Assembly (NCBI RefSeq): GCF_004798905.1
Contig: NZ_SDMO01000011.1
Location: forward strand, 1-64,000
DNA from: Halomonas borealis
GTDB lineage: Bacteria; Pseudomonadota; Gammaproteobacteria; Pseudomonadales; Halomonadaceae
Direction: 5' to 3'
Length of the DNA stretch: 64,000 nt
This document shows, in pieces, positions 13,901 through 26,303 of this stretch (position 1 is the first letter of the stretch; the number at the start of each line of letters is the position of its first letter). A program made the position numbers and the translations under genes. The notes beneath the pieces were generated by a model. It saw only the letters and a program-made list of their open reading frames with translations. It ran no database searches and was not told the DNA's origin.

Positions 13901-15166
13901 GTCGCCGACGAGCATGGCCGCGAGCGCGAGTACTACAAGCTGCCCTACGGCGCCGAGCTGTCCGTGAAGGACGGTGAGCAGGTCGATGCCGGCCAGACCG
14001 TGGCCAAGTGGGATCCGCACACTCACCCGATCGTCGCCGAGGCCGAGGGTAAGGTGCAGTACGCGGACATGGACGAGGGCATCACCATCCACCGCAGCGT
14101 GGATGAGATGACCGGCCTGTCCTCCATCGAGGTGATCGAGTCCGCGGCGCGGCCCATGGCCGGTCGTGACAAGCGCCCGATGATCCTGCTGTCCGACGAG
14201 GCCGGCAAGCCGGTGACGCTGGCCAACTCCGACACGCCGGTACAGTATCTGCTGCCCGGCAAGGCGATCGTGACCGTCGATGACGGATCCGGGATCGGCG
14301 TCGGCGAGGTCGTGGCACGTATTCCGGTGGAAGCCACCGGTAACAAGGACATCACCGGCGGTCTGCCGCGTGTGGCCGACCTGTTCGAAGCGCGTAAGCC
14401 GAAGGAACCGGCGATCCTCGCCGAGGTCAGCGGCGTGATCAGCTTCGGCAAGGAGACCAAGGGCAAGCGTCGCCTGACGATCACCCCGGAAGCCGGCGAC
14501 CCGTTCGAGATGCTGATCCCGAAATGGCGTCAGATCGCGGTATTCGAGGGTGAGGCCGTCGAGAAGGGCGAGGTGATTTCCGACGGCCCGAGCAACCCGC
14601 ACGATATCCTGCGCCTGTTGGGCATCGCCGAGCTGGCGAAGTACATCACCACCGAGGTGCAGGATGTCTACCGCCTGCAGGGCGTGGGCATCAACGACAA
14701 GCACATCGAAGTGATCGTGCGTCAGATGCTGCGCAAGGTCGAGATCACCGATGCCGGTGATTCCGACTTCATCCCGGGCGACCAGGTCGAGCTGGTGCGG
14801 GCGCTGGAGCAGAATGCCGCCCTCGAGGGCGTCGACAAGTTCCCGGCCAAGTTCCAGCACCTGCTGCTGGGCATCACCAAGGCCAGCTTGGCGACCGAGT
14901 CGTTCATCTCTGCGGCCTCCTTCCAGGAGACCACGCGAGTGCTGACCGAGGCGGCGGTGACCGGCAAGCGCGATTACCTGCGCGGCCTGAAGGAAAATGT
15001 GGTCGTGGGACGCCTGATCCCGGCCGGTACTGGCCTGACGCACCATGCGGAACGTCGCCGCAAGCGTGAGGATACCGAGCAGGTGGTTCAGCCGTCGGCC
15101 CAGGATGTCGAGCAGGAGCTGGGCGCCCAGCTCACCGCGCTCGATTCGGACGACGACGAAATCTGA
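10949..15166 (+). CDS. rpoC: DNA-directed RNA polymerase subunit beta prime
   Basis: RpoC (1405 residues) carries the catalytic magnesium site NADFDGD (about 458-464), the N-terminal zinc ribbon (Cys70, 72, 85, 88) and the second zinc site around residues 890-900 ([11 protein letters not shown]). ATG 10949 gives [18 protein letters not shown], the family start, and has CGGAG upstream; an in-frame ATG at 10922 would add nine residues. A strong hairpin follows the stop. Confidence 0.98.
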   Translation: MKDLVKVLKSQSQSDEFDAIKITLASPDMIRSWSFGEVKKPETINYRTFKPERDGLFCAKIFGPVKDYECLCGKYKRMKHRGIICEKCGVEVTKAAVRRERMGHIELASPVAHIWFLKSLPSRIGMFLDMTLRDIERVLYFESFMVVDPGMTTLERGQLLNDEQYFEALEEFGDDFDARMGAEAVQAMLKDIDLEEEIERLREEIPQTNSETKIKKLSKRLKLLEAFQGSGNDPAWMVMEVLPVLPPDLRPLVPLDGGRFATSDLNDLYRRVINRNNRLKRLLDLNAPDIIVRNEKRMLQEAVDALLDNGRRGRAITGSNKRPLKSLADMIKGKQGRFRQNLLGKRVDYSGRSVITVGPTLRLHQCGLPKKMALELFKPFIYSKLQSLGYASTIKAAKKMVERELPEVWDILADVIREHPVLLNRAPTLHRLGIQAFEPLLIEGKAIQLHPLVCAAYNADFDGDQMAVHVPLTLEAQLEARALMMATNNVLSPANGEPIIVPSQDVVLGLYYMTRERINAKGEGMVLSDLNEVERAFGTQSVDLHARVKVRLDEVAIDEESGERTETRKIYDTTVGRALLFRILPEGVSFELIDQPMKKKAISQLINEVYRCAGLKPAVIFADQLMYTGFRMATWSGASIGVNDFVIPDAKAEIVEGAEEEVKEIEDQFSSGLVTAGEKYNKVIDIWARANDQVAKAMMTGISKESVIDREGNEVEQDSFNSVFIMADSGARGSAAQIRQLAGMRGLMAKPDGSIIETPIVANFREGLNVLQYFISTHGARKGLADTALKTANSGYLTRRLVDVAQDMVITEADCGTENGLTLHPVIEGGDIIVSLAQRVLGRVVAQDVVDPESEEVLIERGTLLDEAWCAELDTMGVDEIVVRSTISCDTSHGVCSSCYGRDLARGHQVNVGESVGVIAAQSIGEPGTQLTMRTFHIGGAASRASAVDSVQVKHGGKVRLHNIKHVERGDGKLVVVSRSSALAVADEHGREREYYKLPYGAELSVKDGEQVDAGQTVAKWDPHTHPIVAEAEGKVQYADMDEGITIHRSVDEMTGLSSIEVIESAARPMAGRDKRPMILLSDEAGKPVTLANSDTPVQYLLPGKAIVTVDDGSGIGVGEVVARIPVEATGNKDITGGLPRVADLFEARKPKEPAILAEVSGVISFGKETKGKRRLTITPEAGDPFEMLIPKWRQIAVFEGEAVEKGEVISDGPSNPHDILRLLGIAELAKYITTEVQDVYRLQGVGINDKHIEVIVRQMLRKVEITDAGDSDFIPGDQVELVRALEQNAALEGVDKFPAKFQHLLLGITKASLATESFISAASFQETTRVLTEAAVTGKRDYLRGLKENVVVGRLIPAGTGLTHHAERRRKREDTEQVVQPSAQDVEQELGAQLTALDSDDDEI

Positions 15167-15179
15167 CGTCGAGCGCCCC

Positions 15180-15209
15180 AAGCACGGCACCCCACGGGGT
15201 GCCGTGCTT
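15180..15209 (+). terminator. Hairpin after rpoC, probable terminator
   Basis: AGCACGGCACCCC pairs with a complementary arm ending GGGTGCCGTGCT around a very short loop. There is no T tract, so termination may be partial or Rho-assisted. The -35 box of the str promoter overlaps its right edge. Confidence 0.55.
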
Positions 15210-15237
15210 GACGGTCGGTGGCGTCAGCCATTAGAAT
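15208..15237 (+). promoter_or_regulatory. Promoter of the str operon
   Basis: TTGACG (15208-15213) and TAGAAT (15232-15237) are 18 bases apart, about 110 bases before rpsL. This is the best sigma-70 match between rpoC and rpsL. Confidence 0.7.
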
Positions 15238-15348
15238 GCGCAGCCTTTAACAGTGGGGCGGGTACGCCCGCGCCATTAAGTAAAGGAACGCAAGACAGGA
15301 AGCGAACGGCTACTCGCTTCCGCTAAGGCAACCCATTTGGAGCAATAA

Positions 15349-15723
15349 ATGGCTACAATTAATCAGCTCGTGCGCAAGCCGCGCAAGCGCCAGGCCGCCA
15401 AGAGCGACGTGCCTGCGCTGCAGGCCTGCCCGCAGAAGCGCGGCGTTTGCACCCGCGTCTACACGACCACCCCGAAGAAGCCGAACTCGGCCCTGCGTAA
15501 GGTCTGCCGTGTGCGCCTGACCAACGGTTTCGAGGTCGCTTCCTATATCGGCGGTGAAGGCCACAATCTCCAGGAGCACTCCGTGGTCCTGATTCGTGGC
15601 GGTCGAGTGAAGGACCTTCCGGGTGTGCGTTACCACACCGTGCGCGGTGCCCTGGATACCTCCGGCGTCCAGAATCGTAAGCAGGGTCGTTCCAAGTACG
15701 GTACCAAGCGCCCGAAGGCTTAA
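15349..15723 (+). CDS. rpsL: 30S ribosomal protein S12
   Basis: S12 (124 residues) sits at the decoding centre and controls accuracy; mutations here give streptomycin resistance. The two resistance hot spots look wild type: [12 protein letters not shown] around residue 43 and [12 protein letters not shown] around residue 88. It is the first gene of rpsL-rpsG-fusA-tuf, with a 131-base gap to rpsG. Confidence 0.98.
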   Translation: MATINQLVRKPRKRQAAKSDVPALQACPQKRGVCTRVYTTTPKKPNSALRKVCRVRLTNGFEVASYIGGEGHNLQEHSVVLIRGGRVKDLPGVRYHTVRGALDTSGVQNRKQGRSKYGTKRPKA

Positions 15724-15854
15724 GCCTCCGCGTCGCATTACCGGCTACGGCCATACCAGAACATTGACATTGATACGGTCTGATAAGAGTAAGGTCGAGC
15801 GCCCTGATGGTCGTCTCGGGTTTACCTGAAGGACCCTTCGGAAGAGGGCTTATC

Positions 15855-16325
15855 ATGCCTAGAAGAAGAGTTGCAGCCAAGCGCGAGATCCTCCCGGATC
15901 CCAAGTTCGGATCCGAGCGCCTGGCGAAGTTCATGAACCACCTGATGATCAGCGGCAAGAAGTCCGTAGCTGAGCGCATCGTCTATGGTGCGCTGGACAG
16001 GGTTGCCGAGCGTTCCAACGAAGAGCCGCTGGAAATCTTCGCCAAGGCGCTGGAAACCATCCAGCCCATGGTCGAGGTGAAGTCTCGCCGTGTCGGCGGC
16101 GCGACCTATCAGGTGCCGGTCGAGGTGCGTCCGTCGCGTCGTCAGGCGCTGGCCATGCGCTGGCTGGCCGACGCCGCGCGTCGCCGTGGCGAGAAGACCA
16201 TGGTGCAGCGTTTGGCTGGCGAAATGCTGGATGCCGCCGAAAGCAAGGGTTCGGCCGTCAAGAAGCGTGAAGACGTGCATCGCATGGCAGAGGCCAACAA
16301 GGCCTTCTCTCACTACCGCTTCTAA
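15855..16325 (+). CDS. rpsG: 30S ribosomal protein S7
   Basis: S7 (156 residues) nucleates assembly of the 30S head and contacts the E-site tRNA; it also represses str operon translation. The start ATG 15855 gives [20 protein letters not shown], the family start; an in-frame ATG at 15807 lies in the spacer. fusA begins 30 bases later. Confidence 0.97.
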   Translation: MPRRRVAAKREILPDPKFGSERLAKFMNHLMISGKKSVAERIVYGALDRVAERSNEEPLEIFAKALETIQPMVEVKSRRVGGATYQVPVEVRPSRRQALAMRWLADAARRRGEKTMVQRLAGEMLDAAESKGSAVKKREDVHRMAEANKAFSHYRF

Positions 16326-16355
16326 ATCGTACTGCCAACCAACGGGAGTTACATC

Positions 16356-18476
16356 GTGGCTCGCAAGACTCCGCTCAAGCGTTACCGCAATATCGGTATC
16401 GTGGCTCACGTCGACGCCGGTAAGACAACCACTACCGAGCGTGTCCTGTTCTATACCGGTCTCTCTCACAAGGTCGGCGAGGTCCATGAGGGCGCCGCCA
16501 CCATGGACTGGATGCAGCAGGAGCAGGAGCGTGGCATCACGATCACCTCTGCGGCGACCACCTGCTTCTGGCAGGGCATGAACAAGCAGTTCGATGAGCA
16601 CCGCATCAACATCATCGACACCCCGGGGCACGTCGACTTCACCATCGAAGTCGAGCGTTCCCTGCGGGTGCTCGACGGCGCCGTCGTCGTGCTGTGTGGT
16701 TCCTCCGGCGTGCAGCCGCAGACCGAGACCGTCTGGCGTCAGGCCAACAAGTACGAAGTGCCGCGCATGGTGTTCGTCAACAAGATGGATCGCGCCGGTG
16801 CCGACTACTTCATGGTTCTCGACCAGCTGAAAAGCAAGCTGGGCGCCAACGTCGTGCCGATCCAGCTCAACTGGGGCGCCGAGGACCAGTTCAAGGGGGT
16901 CATCGACCTCATTCAGATGAAGGCTATCCAGTGGGATGAAGCCAACTTCGGGATGAACTACGACCTGGTCGATATCCCGGCGGACCTGCAGGATCAGGCT
17001 GCCGAGTATCGCGAGCACATGGTCGAGTCCGCCGCCGAGGCCTCCGAGGAGCTCATGGAGCGTTACCTCGAGGAAGGCGACCTGTCCCAGGAGGACATCA
17101 AGGCCGGCCTGCGTCGTCGTACCCTCGACAACGAGATCGTGCTGGTCACCTGTGGCTCCGCGTTCAAGAACAAGGGCGTGCAGGCGGTACTGGATTGCGT
17201 CATCGAGTACATGCCGTCGCCCACCGAGGTCAAGGCCATCGAAGGCGAGCTGGACGACAAGGACGGCACCGTCGCGACTCGTGCGGCCGACGACAGTGCG
17301 CCTTTCGCGGCTCTGGCGTTCAAGATTGCTACCGACCCGTTCGTCGGCACCCTGACCTTCATCCGCGTCTATTCCGGCGTGCTGAAGTCCGGTGACAGCG
17401 TCTACAACTCCGTCAAGGAGAAGAAGGAGCGCGTCGGTCGTATCGTCCAGATGCACTCCAACTCTCGTGAGGAGATCAAGGAAGTGCTGGCCGGCGATAT
17501 CGCCGCCTGCATCGGCCTGAAAGACGTGACCACCGGTGACACCCTGTGCGATCTGACCGACAAGATCGTGCTCGAGCGCATGGAATTCCCGGATCCGGTG
17601 ATTTCCGTGGCCGTGGAGCCGAAGTCCAAGCCCGACCAGGAGAAGATGGGCGTCGCCCTCGGTAAGCTGGCCCAGGAGGATCCGTCCTTCCAGGTCAAGA
17701 CCGACGAGGAAACCGGCCAGACCATCATCTCCGGCATGGGTGAGCTGCACCTGGACATCATCGTTGACCGCATGCGTCGCGAGTTCAAGGTGGAAGCCAA
17801 CATCGGTAAGCCGCAGGTCGCCTATCGCGAGACCATCCGTCAGAGCGTCGAGCAGGAAGGCAAGTTCGTGCGCCAGTCCGGTGGTCGCGGTCAATACGGT
17901 CACGTTATCATGCGTATCGAACCGTTGACGGCCGAAGACAAGGGCGAAGATGAAGAGATGAGCTTCAAATTCGCCTCCGAAATCGTCGGTGGCGCTGTTC
18001 CCAAGGAATACGTGGGTGCCGTCGAGAAAGGGGCCTATGAGCAGCTCCAGAACGGTGTCATCGCGGGCTACCCGATGATTGACGTCAAGGTCACGCTGTT
18101 CGACGGTTCCTACCATGACGTGGACTCCAACGAGACCGCGTTCAAGGTCGCCTCTTCCATGGCGATCAAGGAAGGCGCACCCAAGGCCAAGGCCGTGCTG
18201 CTCGAGCCGGTGATGAAGGTCGAGGTCGTGACTCCCGAGGAATTCATGGGGGACGTCATGGGCGACCTGAACCGTCGCCGTGGCCTGGTGCAGGGCATGG
18301 ATGATTCGCCTGGCGGCAAGGTCATCCGCGCCACCGTTCCGCTGGCTGAGATGTTCGGTTACGCCACCGATCTGCGTTCTCAGACCCAGGGTCGCGCAAG
18401 CTACACCATGGAGTTTGCGGATTACGAAGAGGCGCCGTCCAGCGTCGTCCAAGCCGTCATCAACCAGAACGGTTAA
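16356..18476 (+). CDS. fusA: Elongation factor G
   Basis: EF-G is the GTPase that translocates mRNA and tRNA and, with RRF, recycles ribosomes. The 706-residue protein starts from GTG after GGGAG and shows the P-loop AHVDAGKT (17-24), the switch [10 protein letters not shown] and the NKMDRAG specificity motif, with domains II to V following. It belongs to the full-length EF-G1 type. It is 29 bases before tuf in the str operon. Confidence 0.98.
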   Translation: MARKTPLKRYRNIGIVAHVDAGKTTTTERVLFYTGLSHKVGEVHEGAATMDWMQQEQERGITITSAATTCFWQGMNKQFDEHRINIIDTPGHVDFTIEVERSLRVLDGAVVVLCGSSGVQPQTETVWRQANKYEVPRMVFVNKMDRAGADYFMVLDQLKSKLGANVVPIQLNWGAEDQFKGVIDLIQMKAIQWDEANFGMNYDLVDIPADLQDQAAEYREHMVESAAEASEELMERYLEEGDLSQEDIKAGLRRRTLDNEIVLVTCGSAFKNKGVQAVLDCVIEYMPSPTEVKAIEGELDDKDGTVATRAADDSAPFAALAFKIATDPFVGTLTFIRVYSGVLKSGDSVYNSVKEKKERVGRIVQMHSNSREEIKEVLAGDIAACIGLKDVTTGDTLCDLTDKIVLERMEFPDPVISVAVEPKSKPDQEKMGVALGKLAQEDPSFQVKTDEETGQTIISGMGELHLDIIVDRMRREFKVEANIGKPQVAYRETIRQSVEQEGKFVRQSGGRGQYGHVIMRIEPLTAEDKGEDEEMSFKFASEIVGGAVPKEYVGAVEKGAYEQLQNGVIAGYPMIDVKVTLFDGSYHDVDSNETAFKVASSMAIKEGAPKAKAVLLEPVMKVEVVTPEEFMGDVMGDLNRRRGLVQGMDDSPGGKVIRATVPLAEMFGYATDLRSQTQGRASYTMEFADYEEAPSSVVQAVINQNG

Positions 18477-18505
18477 CCGTTAGCTAACGTAAAGAGGTCA
18501 TAGCA

Positions 18506-19699
<1,194 letters not shown>

Positions 19700-19722
19700 G
19701 CGTTACGCTGCTCGAGCGATCG

Positions 19723-19751
19723 AAGGGGGCTCCTGGCGGAGCCCCCTTTCT
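19723..19751 (+). terminator. Terminator of the str operon
   Basis: GGGGGCTCC pairs with GGAGCCCCC around a short loop and runs into TTTCT, 25 bases after the tuf stop. It separates the str operon from the S10 promoter. Confidence 0.85.
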
Positions 19752-19769
19752 GCGCACCGTCGGGAGGGT

Positions 19770-19798
19770 TTGACTCTCATCGGCGGTGTGCCTATAAT
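19770..19798 (+). promoter_or_regulatory. Promoter of the S10 operon
   Basis: TTGACT (19770-19775) and a perfect TATAAT (19793-19798) are exactly 17 bases apart, 65 bases before rpsJ. It is the strongest promoter match in the window and should drive S10, and probably spc, genes. Confidence 0.85.
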
Positions 19799-19862
19799 GC
19801 GCATCCTTTGAATGCGTGGGTTGACGGCTCGCGCCGTCAAGATCCATTGGAGTTTAGGGCAA

Positions 19863-20174
19863 ATGCAGAACCAGAAGATTCGCATTCGGTTGAAGGCCTT
19901 CGACCACCGCCTGATCGACCAGTCCGCCGCGGAGATCGTTGATACCGCCAAGCGTACCGGCGCTCAGGTACGGGGTCCGATTCCTCTGCCGACCAATCGC
20001 GAGCGCTATACCGTGCTGATTTCACCGCACGTTAATAAGGACGCTCGTGATCAGTACGAGATTCGTACGCACAAGCGTGTGCTCGATATCGTCGAGCCGA
20101 CCGAGAAGACCGTTGATGCCCTGATGAAGCTCGACCTCGCCGCCGGCGTCGACGTGCAGATCAAGCTCGACTGA
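19863..20174 (+). CDS. rpsJ: 30S ribosomal protein S10 / NusE
   Basis: S10 (103 residues) is a 30S head protein and, as NusE, the partner of NusB and NusG in antitermination. The start ATG 19863 gives [15 protein letters not shown]; an in-frame ATG at 19812 lies before the GGAGTTTAGGG ribosome site. A 153-base gap with no gene follows before rplC. It heads the S10 operon. Confidence 0.97.
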   Translation: MQNQKIRIRLKAFDHRLIDQSAAEIVDTAKRTGAQVRGPIPLPTNRERYTVLISPHVNKDARDQYEIRTHKRVLDIVEPTEKTVDALMKLDLAAGVDVQIKLD

Positions 20175-20327
20175 TACCACACTAGACACTCGCGGCCCAG
20201 CGCCTGTCGAAACACGCACAGGCAGCAGCCGCCGCGCCGGGATGGCGCCACACAACGTGCTAGTGGAATGCTCTGGAAAGGGCAGCCATAGCGGGTGACA
20301 GCCCCGTACACTAAAGGAGACGTAGTA

Positions 20328-20966
20328 ATGACTATCGGTTTGGTCGGTAGGAAGGCCGGGATGACCCGTGTCTTTACCGAAGACGGTGCCTCCGTGCCCG
20401 TGACCGTGATCGAGGTTGAGCCCAACCGCGTGACTCGCGTGAAGTCCGTCGAATCCGACGGCTATGCAGCGATTCAGGTGACCACTGGCTCCCGCAAGGC
20501 CAAGCATCTCTCCAAGGCCCAAGCCGGACAGTTTGCAAAAGCCGGCGTTGAGGCTGGTCGTTCACTGATGGAGTTCCGCCTGGCAGAAGGCGCCGAGGCT
20601 CCGGAAGTGGGTGGCGAACTCACCGTATCCCTCTTTGACGCTGGTCAGAAGATCGATGTGACCGGCTCCTCCAAGGGCAAGGGTTTCCAGGGCGCAGTGA
20701 AGCGCTGGAACTTCCGCACCCAGGACAACAGCCACGGTAACTCCCTGGCCCACCGTGCACCGGGTTCCATCGGCATGTGCCAGACCCCGGGTCGCGTGTT
20801 CAAGGGCAAGAAGATGGCCGGTCAGCTCGGTAACGAGCGTTGCACCGTCCAGAGCCTGGAAGTCGTCCGTGTCGACGCCGAGCGTAACCTGCTGCTGGTC
20901 AAGGGTGCCGTGCCTGGCGCCACCGGCAGTGATGTCATCGTGCGCAGCGCCGCCAAAGCAGGCTGA
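20328..20966 (+). CDS. rplC: 50S ribosomal protein L3
   Basis: L3 (212 residues) is an early 23S rRNA assembly protein whose extended loop reaches the peptidyl transferase centre. The conserved loop [19 protein letters not shown], the usual site of glutamine methylation by PrmB, is visible around residues 140-158. ATG 20328 follows AAAGGAG; an in-frame start at 20295 is rejected. rplD starts 14 bases later. Confidence 0.97.
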   Translation: MTIGLVGRKAGMTRVFTEDGASVPVTVIEVEPNRVTRVKSVESDGYAAIQVTTGSRKAKHLSKAQAGQFAKAGVEAGRSLMEFRLAEGAEAPEVGGELTVSLFDAGQKIDVTGSSKGKGFQGAVKRWNFRTQDNSHGNSLAHRAPGSIGMCQTPGRVFKGKKMAGQLGNERCTVQSLEVVRVDAERNLLLVKGAVPGATGSDVIVRSAAKAG

Positions 20967-20980
20967 AGGGGAATTTACCG

Positions 20981-21586
20981 ATGAATCTGAATCTTTCAGG
21001 TGCTGGCGGCAGCGTCGAAGTCGCCGAAGCCACCTTTGGCAAAGAATTCAACGAAGCACTCGTGCACCAGGTCGTCACCGCCTACATGGCTGGTGGTCGT
21101 CAGGGTACCCGCGCCCAGAAGAACCGTTCCGACGTTCGTGGCGGCGGCAAGAAGCCGTGGCGCCAGAAGGGCACCGGTCGTGCCCGTGCCGGTACCATCC
21201 GCTCGCCGATCTGGCGTGCCGGCGGCGTGACCTTCGCGGCTCGTCCGCAGGACTACACCCAGAAGGTCAACCGCAAGATGTACCGTGCGGCCATGCGCTC
21301 GATTCTGTCCGAGCTGGTTCGCCAGGAGCGTCTGGTGGCCGTCGAGACCTTCGCCGTCGAGAGCCCCAAGACCAAGCAGCTGGTCGCAAGGCTCGACGAG
21401 CTGGGTCTCGAGAAGGTGCTGATCGTCACCGAAGAGGTCGACGAGAACCTGTACCTCGCCGCCCGCAACATCCCCAACGTGGATGTCGTGGACGTCGCTG
21501 CCGCCGATCCGGTGAGCCTGGTCGCCTTCGACAAGGTCCTGGCCACCGTCTCCGCTCTGCGTAAATTCGAGGAGAAGCTGGCATGA
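20981..21586 (+). CDS. rplD: 50S ribosomal protein L4
   Basis: L4 (201 residues) lines the peptide exit tunnel, and in gammaproteobacteria also represses the S10 operon at transcription and translation. The long loop with [19 protein letters not shown] (around residues 62-80), the macrolide-contacting part, is intact. Its stop overlaps the rplW start (ATGA). Confidence 0.97.
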   Translation: MNLNLSGAGGSVEVAEATFGKEFNEALVHQVVTAYMAGGRQGTRAQKNRSDVRGGGKKPWRQKGTGRARAGTIRSPIWRAGGVTFAARPQDYTQKVNRKMYRAAMRSILSELVRQERLVAVETFAVESPKTKQLVARLDELGLEKVLIVTEEVDENLYLAARNIPNVDVVDVAAADPVSLVAFDKVLATVSALRKFEEKLA

Positions 21587-21879
21587 ACCAGGAACGTGTA
21601 TTCAAGGTGCTGCTGGGTCCGCACGTGACCGAGAAGGCCGCCATGGCCGCCGAGCGCAACCAGTACGTGTTCAAGGTGGCAAGCGACGCGACCAAGCCCG
21701 AGATCAAGATCGCCGTGCAGGAACTGCTCGGCAAGAAGGTCGACAGCGTTCAGGTCCTGAACGTCAAGGGCAAGACCAAGCGCACCGCGCATGGCACCGG
21801 TCTGCGCAAAGGCTATCGCAAGGCGTACGTCACCCTGGCCGCCGGCGAGACGCTTGAAGACTTCTCTGGCGCCGAGTAA
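21583..21879 (+). CDS. rplW: 50S ribosomal protein L23
   Basis: L23 (98 residues) sits at the tunnel exit and is the docking point for trigger factor and signal recognition particle. It starts within the rplD stop and shows the family start [11 protein letters not shown] and the basic [20 protein letters not shown] segment. rplB follows after 17 bases. Confidence 0.96.
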   Translation: MNQERVFKVLLGPHVTEKAAMAAERNQYVFKVASDATKPEIKIAVQELLGKKVDSVQVLNVKGKTKRTAHGTGLRKGYRKAYVTLAAGETLEDFSGAE

Positions 21880-21896
21880 AGGCAGGAGCACGGATC

Positions 21897-22727
21897 ATGG
21901 CAATCGTCAAGACTAAACCTACTTCCGCCGGTCGTCGCCACGTCGTCAAGATCGTTGGCGAGGAACTGCACAAGGGCCGCGCCTACGCGCCGTTGCTCGA
22001 AAAGCAGTCCAAGTCCGGTGGCCGTAACAACCACGGTCGCATCACCACCCGCCACGTGGGCGGTGGTCACCGTAACCACTATCGGATCATCGACTTCAAG
22101 CGCACCAAGGATGGCATTCCCGCCGTCGTCGAGCGTCTGGAGCACGATCCGAACCGTAGCGCCCACATCGCGCTGCTGAAGTACGCAGACGGCGAACGCC
22201 GCTACATCATCGCTCCGCGCGGTGTGAAGGCTGGCGACCGTCTCGAATCCGGCGTGAATGCAGCGATCAAGAAGGGCAACGCCCTGCCGCTGCGTAACAT
22301 CCCGCTGGGTTCCACCGTGCACTGCATCGAGCTCAAGCCCGCCAAGGGTGCTCAGCTCGCTCGCAGCGCCGGCACCAGTGCCCAGCTGGTGGCCCGCGAA
22401 GGCAACTATGCCACCCTGCGTCTGCGCTCCGGCGAGATGCGCAAGGTGCTGGCCGAGTGCCGCGCGACCCTGGGAGAGGTGAGCAACTCCGAGCACAGCC
22501 TGCGTCAGCTTGGCAAGGCCGGTGCGAAGCGCTGGAGAGGCGTGCGCCCGACAGTTCGCGGCGTGGCCATGAACCCGGTGGATCACCCGCACGGTGGCGG
22601 TGAAGGCCGCACCAGCGGTGGTCGTCATCCGGTGTCTCCGTGGGGTATGCCCACCAAGGGCCACAAGACCCGCAAGAACAAGCGCACCGACAAGCTGATC
22701 GTCCGTCGCCGCAAGGCCCGGAAATAA
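21897..22727 (+). CDS. rplB: 50S ribosomal protein L2
   Basis: L2 (276 residues) is needed for subunit joining and peptidyl transferase activity. The C-terminal segment [16 protein letters not shown] contains the highly conserved histidine close to the catalytic centre. Length and start ([15 protein letters not shown]) match the family. rpsS follows after 33 bases. Confidence 0.98.
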   Translation: MAIVKTKPTSAGRRHVVKIVGEELHKGRAYAPLLEKQSKSGGRNNHGRITTRHVGGGHRNHYRIIDFKRTKDGIPAVVERLEHDPNRSAHIALLKYADGERRYIIAPRGVKAGDRLESGVNAAIKKGNALPLRNIPLGSTVHCIELKPAKGAQLARSAGTSAQLVAREGNYATLRLRSGEMRKVLAECRATLGEVSNSEHSLRQLGKAGAKRWRGVRPTVRGVAMNPVDHPHGGGEGRTSGGRHPVSPWGMPTKGHKTRKNKRTDKLIVRRRKARK

Positions 22728-22760
22728 GATCCCACGCCAAGACATTAAGAGGTAACGGCT

Positions 22761-23036
22761 GTGCCACGTTCACTGAAGAAAGGTCCTTTTGTAGACCTTC
22801 ATCTGCTGAAGAAGGTTGAGACTGCAGCGGAAAAGAACGATCGCAAACCGATCAAGACCTGGTCGCGTCGTTCCATGGTCCTGCCCAACATGGTCGGGCT
22901 CACCATTGCAGTCCATAACGGTCGCCAACACGTCCCGGTGCACGTCTCCGAGGAAATGGTTGGCCACAAGCTGGGCGAATTCGCTGCTACCCGCACTTAT
23001 CGCGGTCATGCGGCGGACAAGAAAGCCAAACGGTAA
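22761..23036 (+). CDS. rpsS: 30S ribosomal protein S19
   Basis: S19 (91 residues) lies in the 30S head with S13 and contacts the A-site finger. It starts at a GTG with GAGG upstream and opens [18 protein letters not shown]; the motif [16 protein letters not shown] is conserved near the C-terminus. It lies 18 bases before rplV. Confidence 0.97.
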   Translation: MPRSLKKGPFVDLHLLKKVETAAEKNDRKPIKTWSRRSMVLPNMVGLTIAVHNGRQHVPVHVSEEMVGHKLGEFAATRTYRGHAADKKAKR

Positions 23037-23054
23037 GCCGAGAGAGGATTAGAG

Positions 23055-23387
23055 ATGGAAGTCACAGCAAAGCTGCGTGGCGCTAGCTTATCCGCCCAGA
23101 AGGCCCGTTTGGTGGCTGACCAGGTGCGCGGTAAGCCGGTCGCCCAGGCTCTCGACCTGTTGACCTTCTCACCGAAGAAGGCATCCAAGCTGGTCAAGAA
23201 GGTGCTGCAGTCCGCTATTGCGAACGCGGAAGAAAACAACGGCATGGATATCGACGAGCTGCGTGTCTCGACCATCTGCGTCGATGAGGGCATGACGCTC
23301 AAGCGCATCCGTCCGCGCGCCAAGGGCCGTGCGGATCGCATTCTGAAGCGCACTTGCCACATCACCGTCAAGGTAGCCGAGAAGTAG
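23055..23387 (+). CDS. rplV: 50S ribosomal protein L22
   Basis: L22 (110 residues) extends a hairpin into the exit tunnel and, with L4, forms its narrowest point. The sequence is complete and typical, with the tunnel hairpin [17 protein letters not shown] around residues 80-96. rpsC begins 11 bases after its stop. Confidence 0.97.
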   Translation: MEVTAKLRGASLSAQKARLVADQVRGKPVAQALDLLTFSPKKASKLVKKVLQSAIANAEENNGMDIDELRVSTICVDEGMTLKRIRPRAKGRADRILKRTCHITVKVAEK

Positions 23388-23398
23388 GAGTCGACCAT

Positions 23399-24097
23399 AT
23401 GGGTCAGAAAGTCAATCCGACAGGCATTCGCCTGGGTATCGTCAAAGACCATACCTCGGTCTGGTATGCCGAGCGCGGCGCCTATGCCGATAAGCTGAAT
23501 AACGACCTCGAGGTGCGTAGCTTCCTGGAGGAGCGTCTGAAGAACGCTTCTGTCAGCAAGATTACCATCGAGCGTCCGGCCAACAACGCCCGTGTGACCA
23601 TTCACACTGCCCGTCCGGGCATCGTGATCGGTAAGAAGGGCGAGGACGTCGACAAGCTGCGTCGCGATGTTACTCAGATGATGGGCGTGCCGGTTCACGT
23701 CAACATCGAGGAAGTCCGCAAGCCGGAGCTTGACGCCCAGCTCGTCGCGCAGAACATCGCCGGTCAGCTCGAGCGTCGCGTGATGTTCCGTCGTGCCATG
23801 AAGCGTTCCGTCCAGAACGCCATGCGTCTGGGCGCCGGCGGTATCAAGGTGCAGCTTGGCGGCCGTCTCGGCGGTGCCGAGATCGCCCGCACCGAATGGT
23901 ATCGCGAAGGTCGCGTGCCGCTGCACACACTGCGTGCGGACATCGACTACGCCGCCTATGAGGCCAAGACCACCTACGGCATCATCGGTGTCAAGGTCTG
24001 GGTCTTCAAGGGTGAAATCCTCGGGGGCATCGAGGAGGTCCGCGCCAAGGCCAAGCAGCCGCAGAGCGCGCCCTCCAAGAAGAAAGGTTCCAGGTAA
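23399..24097 (+). CDS. rpsC: 30S ribosomal protein S3
   Basis: S3 (232 residues) binds mRNA at the entry channel and has helicase activity with S4 and S5. The KH-domain GxxG-type signature [15 protein letters not shown] is visible around residues 60-75. I chose ATG 23399 ([13 protein letters not shown]) with TAGGAG upstream; the longer frame overlaps rplV. Confidence 0.97.
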   Translation: MGQKVNPTGIRLGIVKDHTSVWYAERGAYADKLNNDLEVRSFLEERLKNASVSKITIERPANNARVTIHTARPGIVIGKKGEDVDKLRRDVTQMMGVPVHVNIEEVRKPELDAQLVAQNIAGQLERRVMFRRAMKRSVQNAMRLGAGGIKVQLGGRLGGAEIARTEWYREGRVPLHTLRADIDYAAYEAKTTYGIIGVKVWVFKGEILGGIEEVRAKAKQPQSAPSKKKGSR

Positions 24098-24112
24098 GGG
24101 GAGAGCGAGTCG

Positions 24113-24526
24113 ATGTTACAACCAAAGCGTTTGAAATTCCGCAAGGTGCAGAAAGGCCGCAACCGTGGCCTGGCGCATCGCGGTAGCAAGGTGAGCTTCG
24201 GCGAATACGGCCTCAAGGCCACTGGCCGCGGTCGTGTCACCGCCCGTCAGATCGAAGCCGGCCGTCGTGCCATCACGCGTCACGTGAAGCGTGGCGGCAA
24301 GATCTGGATCCGTGTCTTCCCCGACAAGCCGATTTCCAAGAAGCCGTTGGAAGTTCGTATGGGTAAGGGTAAGGGCTCCGTCGAGTACTGGGTCGCGCAG
24401 ATCCAGCCAGGCCGTGTCCTGTACGAGATCGAAGGCGTTTCCGAGGAGCTGGCTCGCGAGGCATTCGGCCTGGCTGCCCAGAAGTTCCCGGTCTCCACCA
24501 CCTTTGTGAAACGGACGGTGATGTGA
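24113..24526 (+). CDS. rplP: 50S ribosomal protein L16
   Basis: L16 (137 residues) organises the A site of the large subunit and is a late assembly protein. It starts [19 protein letters not shown] and carries the conserved [13 protein letters not shown] motif, which includes the region of the hydroxylated arginine. Its stop codon shares one base with the rpmC start. Confidence 0.97.
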   Translation: MLQPKRLKFRKVQKGRNRGLAHRGSKVSFGEYGLKATGRGRVTARQIEAGRRAITRHVKRGGKIWIRVFPDKPISKKPLEVRMGKGKGSVEYWVAQIQPGRVLYEIEGVSEELAREAFGLAAQKFPVSTTFVKRTVM

Positions 24527-24717
24527 TGAAAGCCCAGGAAATTCGTGAAAAGTCCGCAGAGCAGCTCCAGGAGCAGCTCCTCGAACTCCTCCGCGAGCAG
24601 TTCAACTTGCGCATGCAGAAGGCCACCGGTCAGCTCAGCCAGACGCATCTGCTCAAGCAGGCACGTCGGGATATCGCCCGCGTGAAGACTGTGCTCAACG
24701 AGAAGGCAGGTGTCTGA
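24526..24717 (+). CDS. rpmC: 50S ribosomal protein L29
   Basis: L29 (63 residues, as in E. coli) is a two-helix protein at the tunnel exit next to L23. ATG 24526, overlapping the rplP stop (TGATG), gives [14 protein letters not shown]; a GTG one codon upstream is also in frame. rpsQ starts one base after its stop. Confidence 0.95.
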   Translation: MKAQEIREKSAEQLQEQLLELLREQFNLRMQKATGQLSQTHLLKQARRDIARVKTVLNEKAGV

Positions 24718-24718
24718 G

Positions 24719-24979
24719 ATGGCCGAAGAGAAAACAGCCCGTACGCTCACCGGTAAGGTGGTGAGCGACAAGATGGACAAGTCCATCGTTGTGATGATCG
24801 AGCGTCGTGAGCGCCACCCGATCTACGGCAAATACGTCAAGCGCTCCACCAAGCTGCACGCCCATGACGAGGCGAACCAGGCCAAGGCCGGCGATACGGT
24901 CTCCATTCAGGAGAGTCGTCCGCTGTCCAAGAAGAAGGCCTGGACCCTGGTCGACGTTCTCGAACAGGCCAAGGGTTGA
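24719..24979 (+). CDS. rpsQ: 30S ribosomal protein S17
   Basis: S17 (86 residues) is a primary 16S rRNA-binding protein of the 30S body. ATG 24719 gives [20 protein letters not shown]; in-frame starts further up lie inside rpmC. The OB-fold segments and the [13 protein letters not shown] motif are conserved. It ends the S10 operon; rplN follows after 52 bases. Confidence 0.96.
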   Translation: MAEEKTARTLTGKVVSDKMDKSIVVMIERRERHPIYGKYVKRSTKLHAHDEANQAKAGDTVSIQESRPLSKKKAWTLVDVLEQAKG

Positions 24980-25031
24980 TCGGCATAAGCCAGTCGAACC
25001 AGTGCAGTCAGTTTAGGTTTGGAGAAAACCG

Positions 25032-25403
25032 ATGATTCAGACTCAGACAATGCTGGATGTCGCCGACAACAGCGGGGCGCGCCGGGTGCAATGCATCAAG
25101 GTGCTGGGTGGTTCACACCGCCGCTACGCCCGTGTTGGCGACGTCATCAAGGTCACGGTGAAAGAAGCCATCCCGCGTGGCAAGGTCAAGAAGGGCCAGG
25201 TCCTCAAAGCGGTGGTGGTTCGCACCCGTAGTGGCGTCCGTCGTAACGACGGTTCGCTGATCCGCTTCGATGGAAATGCGGCGGTTCTGTTGAACAACAC
25301 CAACGACCAGCCGATTGGTACCCGGATCTTCGGTCCGGTGACCCGTGAGCTTCGTACAGAGAAGTTCATGAAGATCATTTCCTTGGCGCCTGAAGTGCTG
25401 TAA
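25032..25403 (+). CDS. rplN: 50S ribosomal protein L14
   Basis: L14 (123 residues) forms an intersubunit bridge and is the docking site for the silencing factor RsfS. It opens [19 protein letters not shown] and is full length. It is the first gene of the spc operon; no clear own promoter is visible in the 52 bases before it, so it may be read through from S10. Confidence 0.97.
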   Translation: MIQTQTMLDVADNSGARRVQCIKVLGGSHRRYARVGDVIKVTVKEAIPRGKVKKGQVLKAVVVRTRSGVRRNDGSLIRFDGNAAVLLNNTNDQPIGTRIFGPVTRELRTEKFMKIISLAPEVL

Positions 25404-25417
25404 GGAGCGAGGCGGAT

Positions 25418-25735
25418 ATGCAAAAAATCAAACGTGACGACGAAGTCGTCGTCATCGCCGGTAAGGATAAGGGCAAGCGTGGCACTGTGAAGCGCGTCCT
25501 CAAGGACGACCGCTACATCGTGTCCGGTGTGAACATGATCAAGCGTCACACCAAGCCGAATCCCATGGCGGGTAATCAAGGCGGTATTGTCGAGCGTGAG
25601 GCGGCGATCCACGCGTCCAACGTGGCCATCTTCAACCAGGAGACCGGGAAGGCAGATCGCGTCGGCGTCCAGGTTCAGGAAGACGGTACCAAGGTACGTA
25701 TCTACAAGTCGACGCAAGCGCAGATCGACGCCTAA
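25418..25735 (+). CDS. rplX: 50S ribosomal protein L24
   Basis: L24 (105 residues) starts large-subunit assembly and lies at the exit tunnel. The KOW motif [20 protein letters not shown] occupies residues 7-26. It sits between rplN and rplE in the standard spc order. Confidence 0.97.
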   Translation: MQKIKRDDEVVVIAGKDKGKRGTVKRVLKDDRYIVSGVNMIKRHTKPNPMAGNQGGIVEREAAIHASNVAIFNQETGKADRVGVQVQEDGTKVRIYKSTQAQIDA

Positions 25736-25753
25736 CGCGAGTCGGGTAGAAAA

Positions 25754-26293
25754 ATGGCGAACTTGAAAGAACGTTATCAAAACGAGGTGGTGGCTCAACT
25801 CAACGAGCAGTTCAGCTACGCCAACGTGATGCAGGTGCCCCGGATCACCAAGGTGACTCTGAACATGGGCATCGGCGAGGCGACCAGCGATAAAAAGCTG
25901 ATCGACAACGCCATCGGCGACCTGGAGAAGCTGTCCGGTCAGAAGCCGCTGGTAACCAAGGCGCGCAAGTCCATCGCGGGCTTCAAGGTGCGTGAAGGCT
26001 GGCCGATCGGGATCAAGGTCACACTGCGCGCCGAGCGCATGTGGGAGTTCCTCGATCGCCTGGTGAATATCGCGATCCCCCGCGTTCGTGACTTCCGTGG
26101 TCTCAACCCGAAGTCCTTCGACGGTCGTGGCAACTATTCCATGGGGGTGCGTGAGCAGATCATCTTCCCGGAGATCGAGTATGATAAGATCGATCGGATC
26201 CGTGGTCTGGATGTCACCATCACCACCACCGCCAACACCGATGAAGAAGGTCGTGCGCTGCTTAGCGCGCTGAACTTCCCGTTCAAGAAATAA
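25754..26293 (+). CDS. rplE: 50S ribosomal protein L5
   Basis: L5 (179 residues) binds 5S rRNA and contacts P-site tRNA through its tip loop. The conserved [19 protein letters not shown] and [11 protein letters not shown] segments are intact. It lies 18 bases after rplX and ten before rpsN. Confidence 0.97.
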   Translation: MANLKERYQNEVVAQLNEQFSYANVMQVPRITKVTLNMGIGEATSDKKLIDNAIGDLEKLSGQKPLVTKARKSIAGFKVREGWPIGIKVTLRAERMWEFLDRLVNIAIPRVRDFRGLNPKSFDGRGNYSMGVREQIIFPEIEYDKIDRIRGLDVTITTTANTDEEGRALLSALNFPFKK

Positions 26294-26303
26294 GGGTGGG
26301 ATC

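Noticed and set aside
15764..15792. Separate promoter for rpsG
   Set aside because: A perfect TTGACA is present, but no -10 box lies at an acceptable distance (nearest candidates are 11 and 14 bases away).
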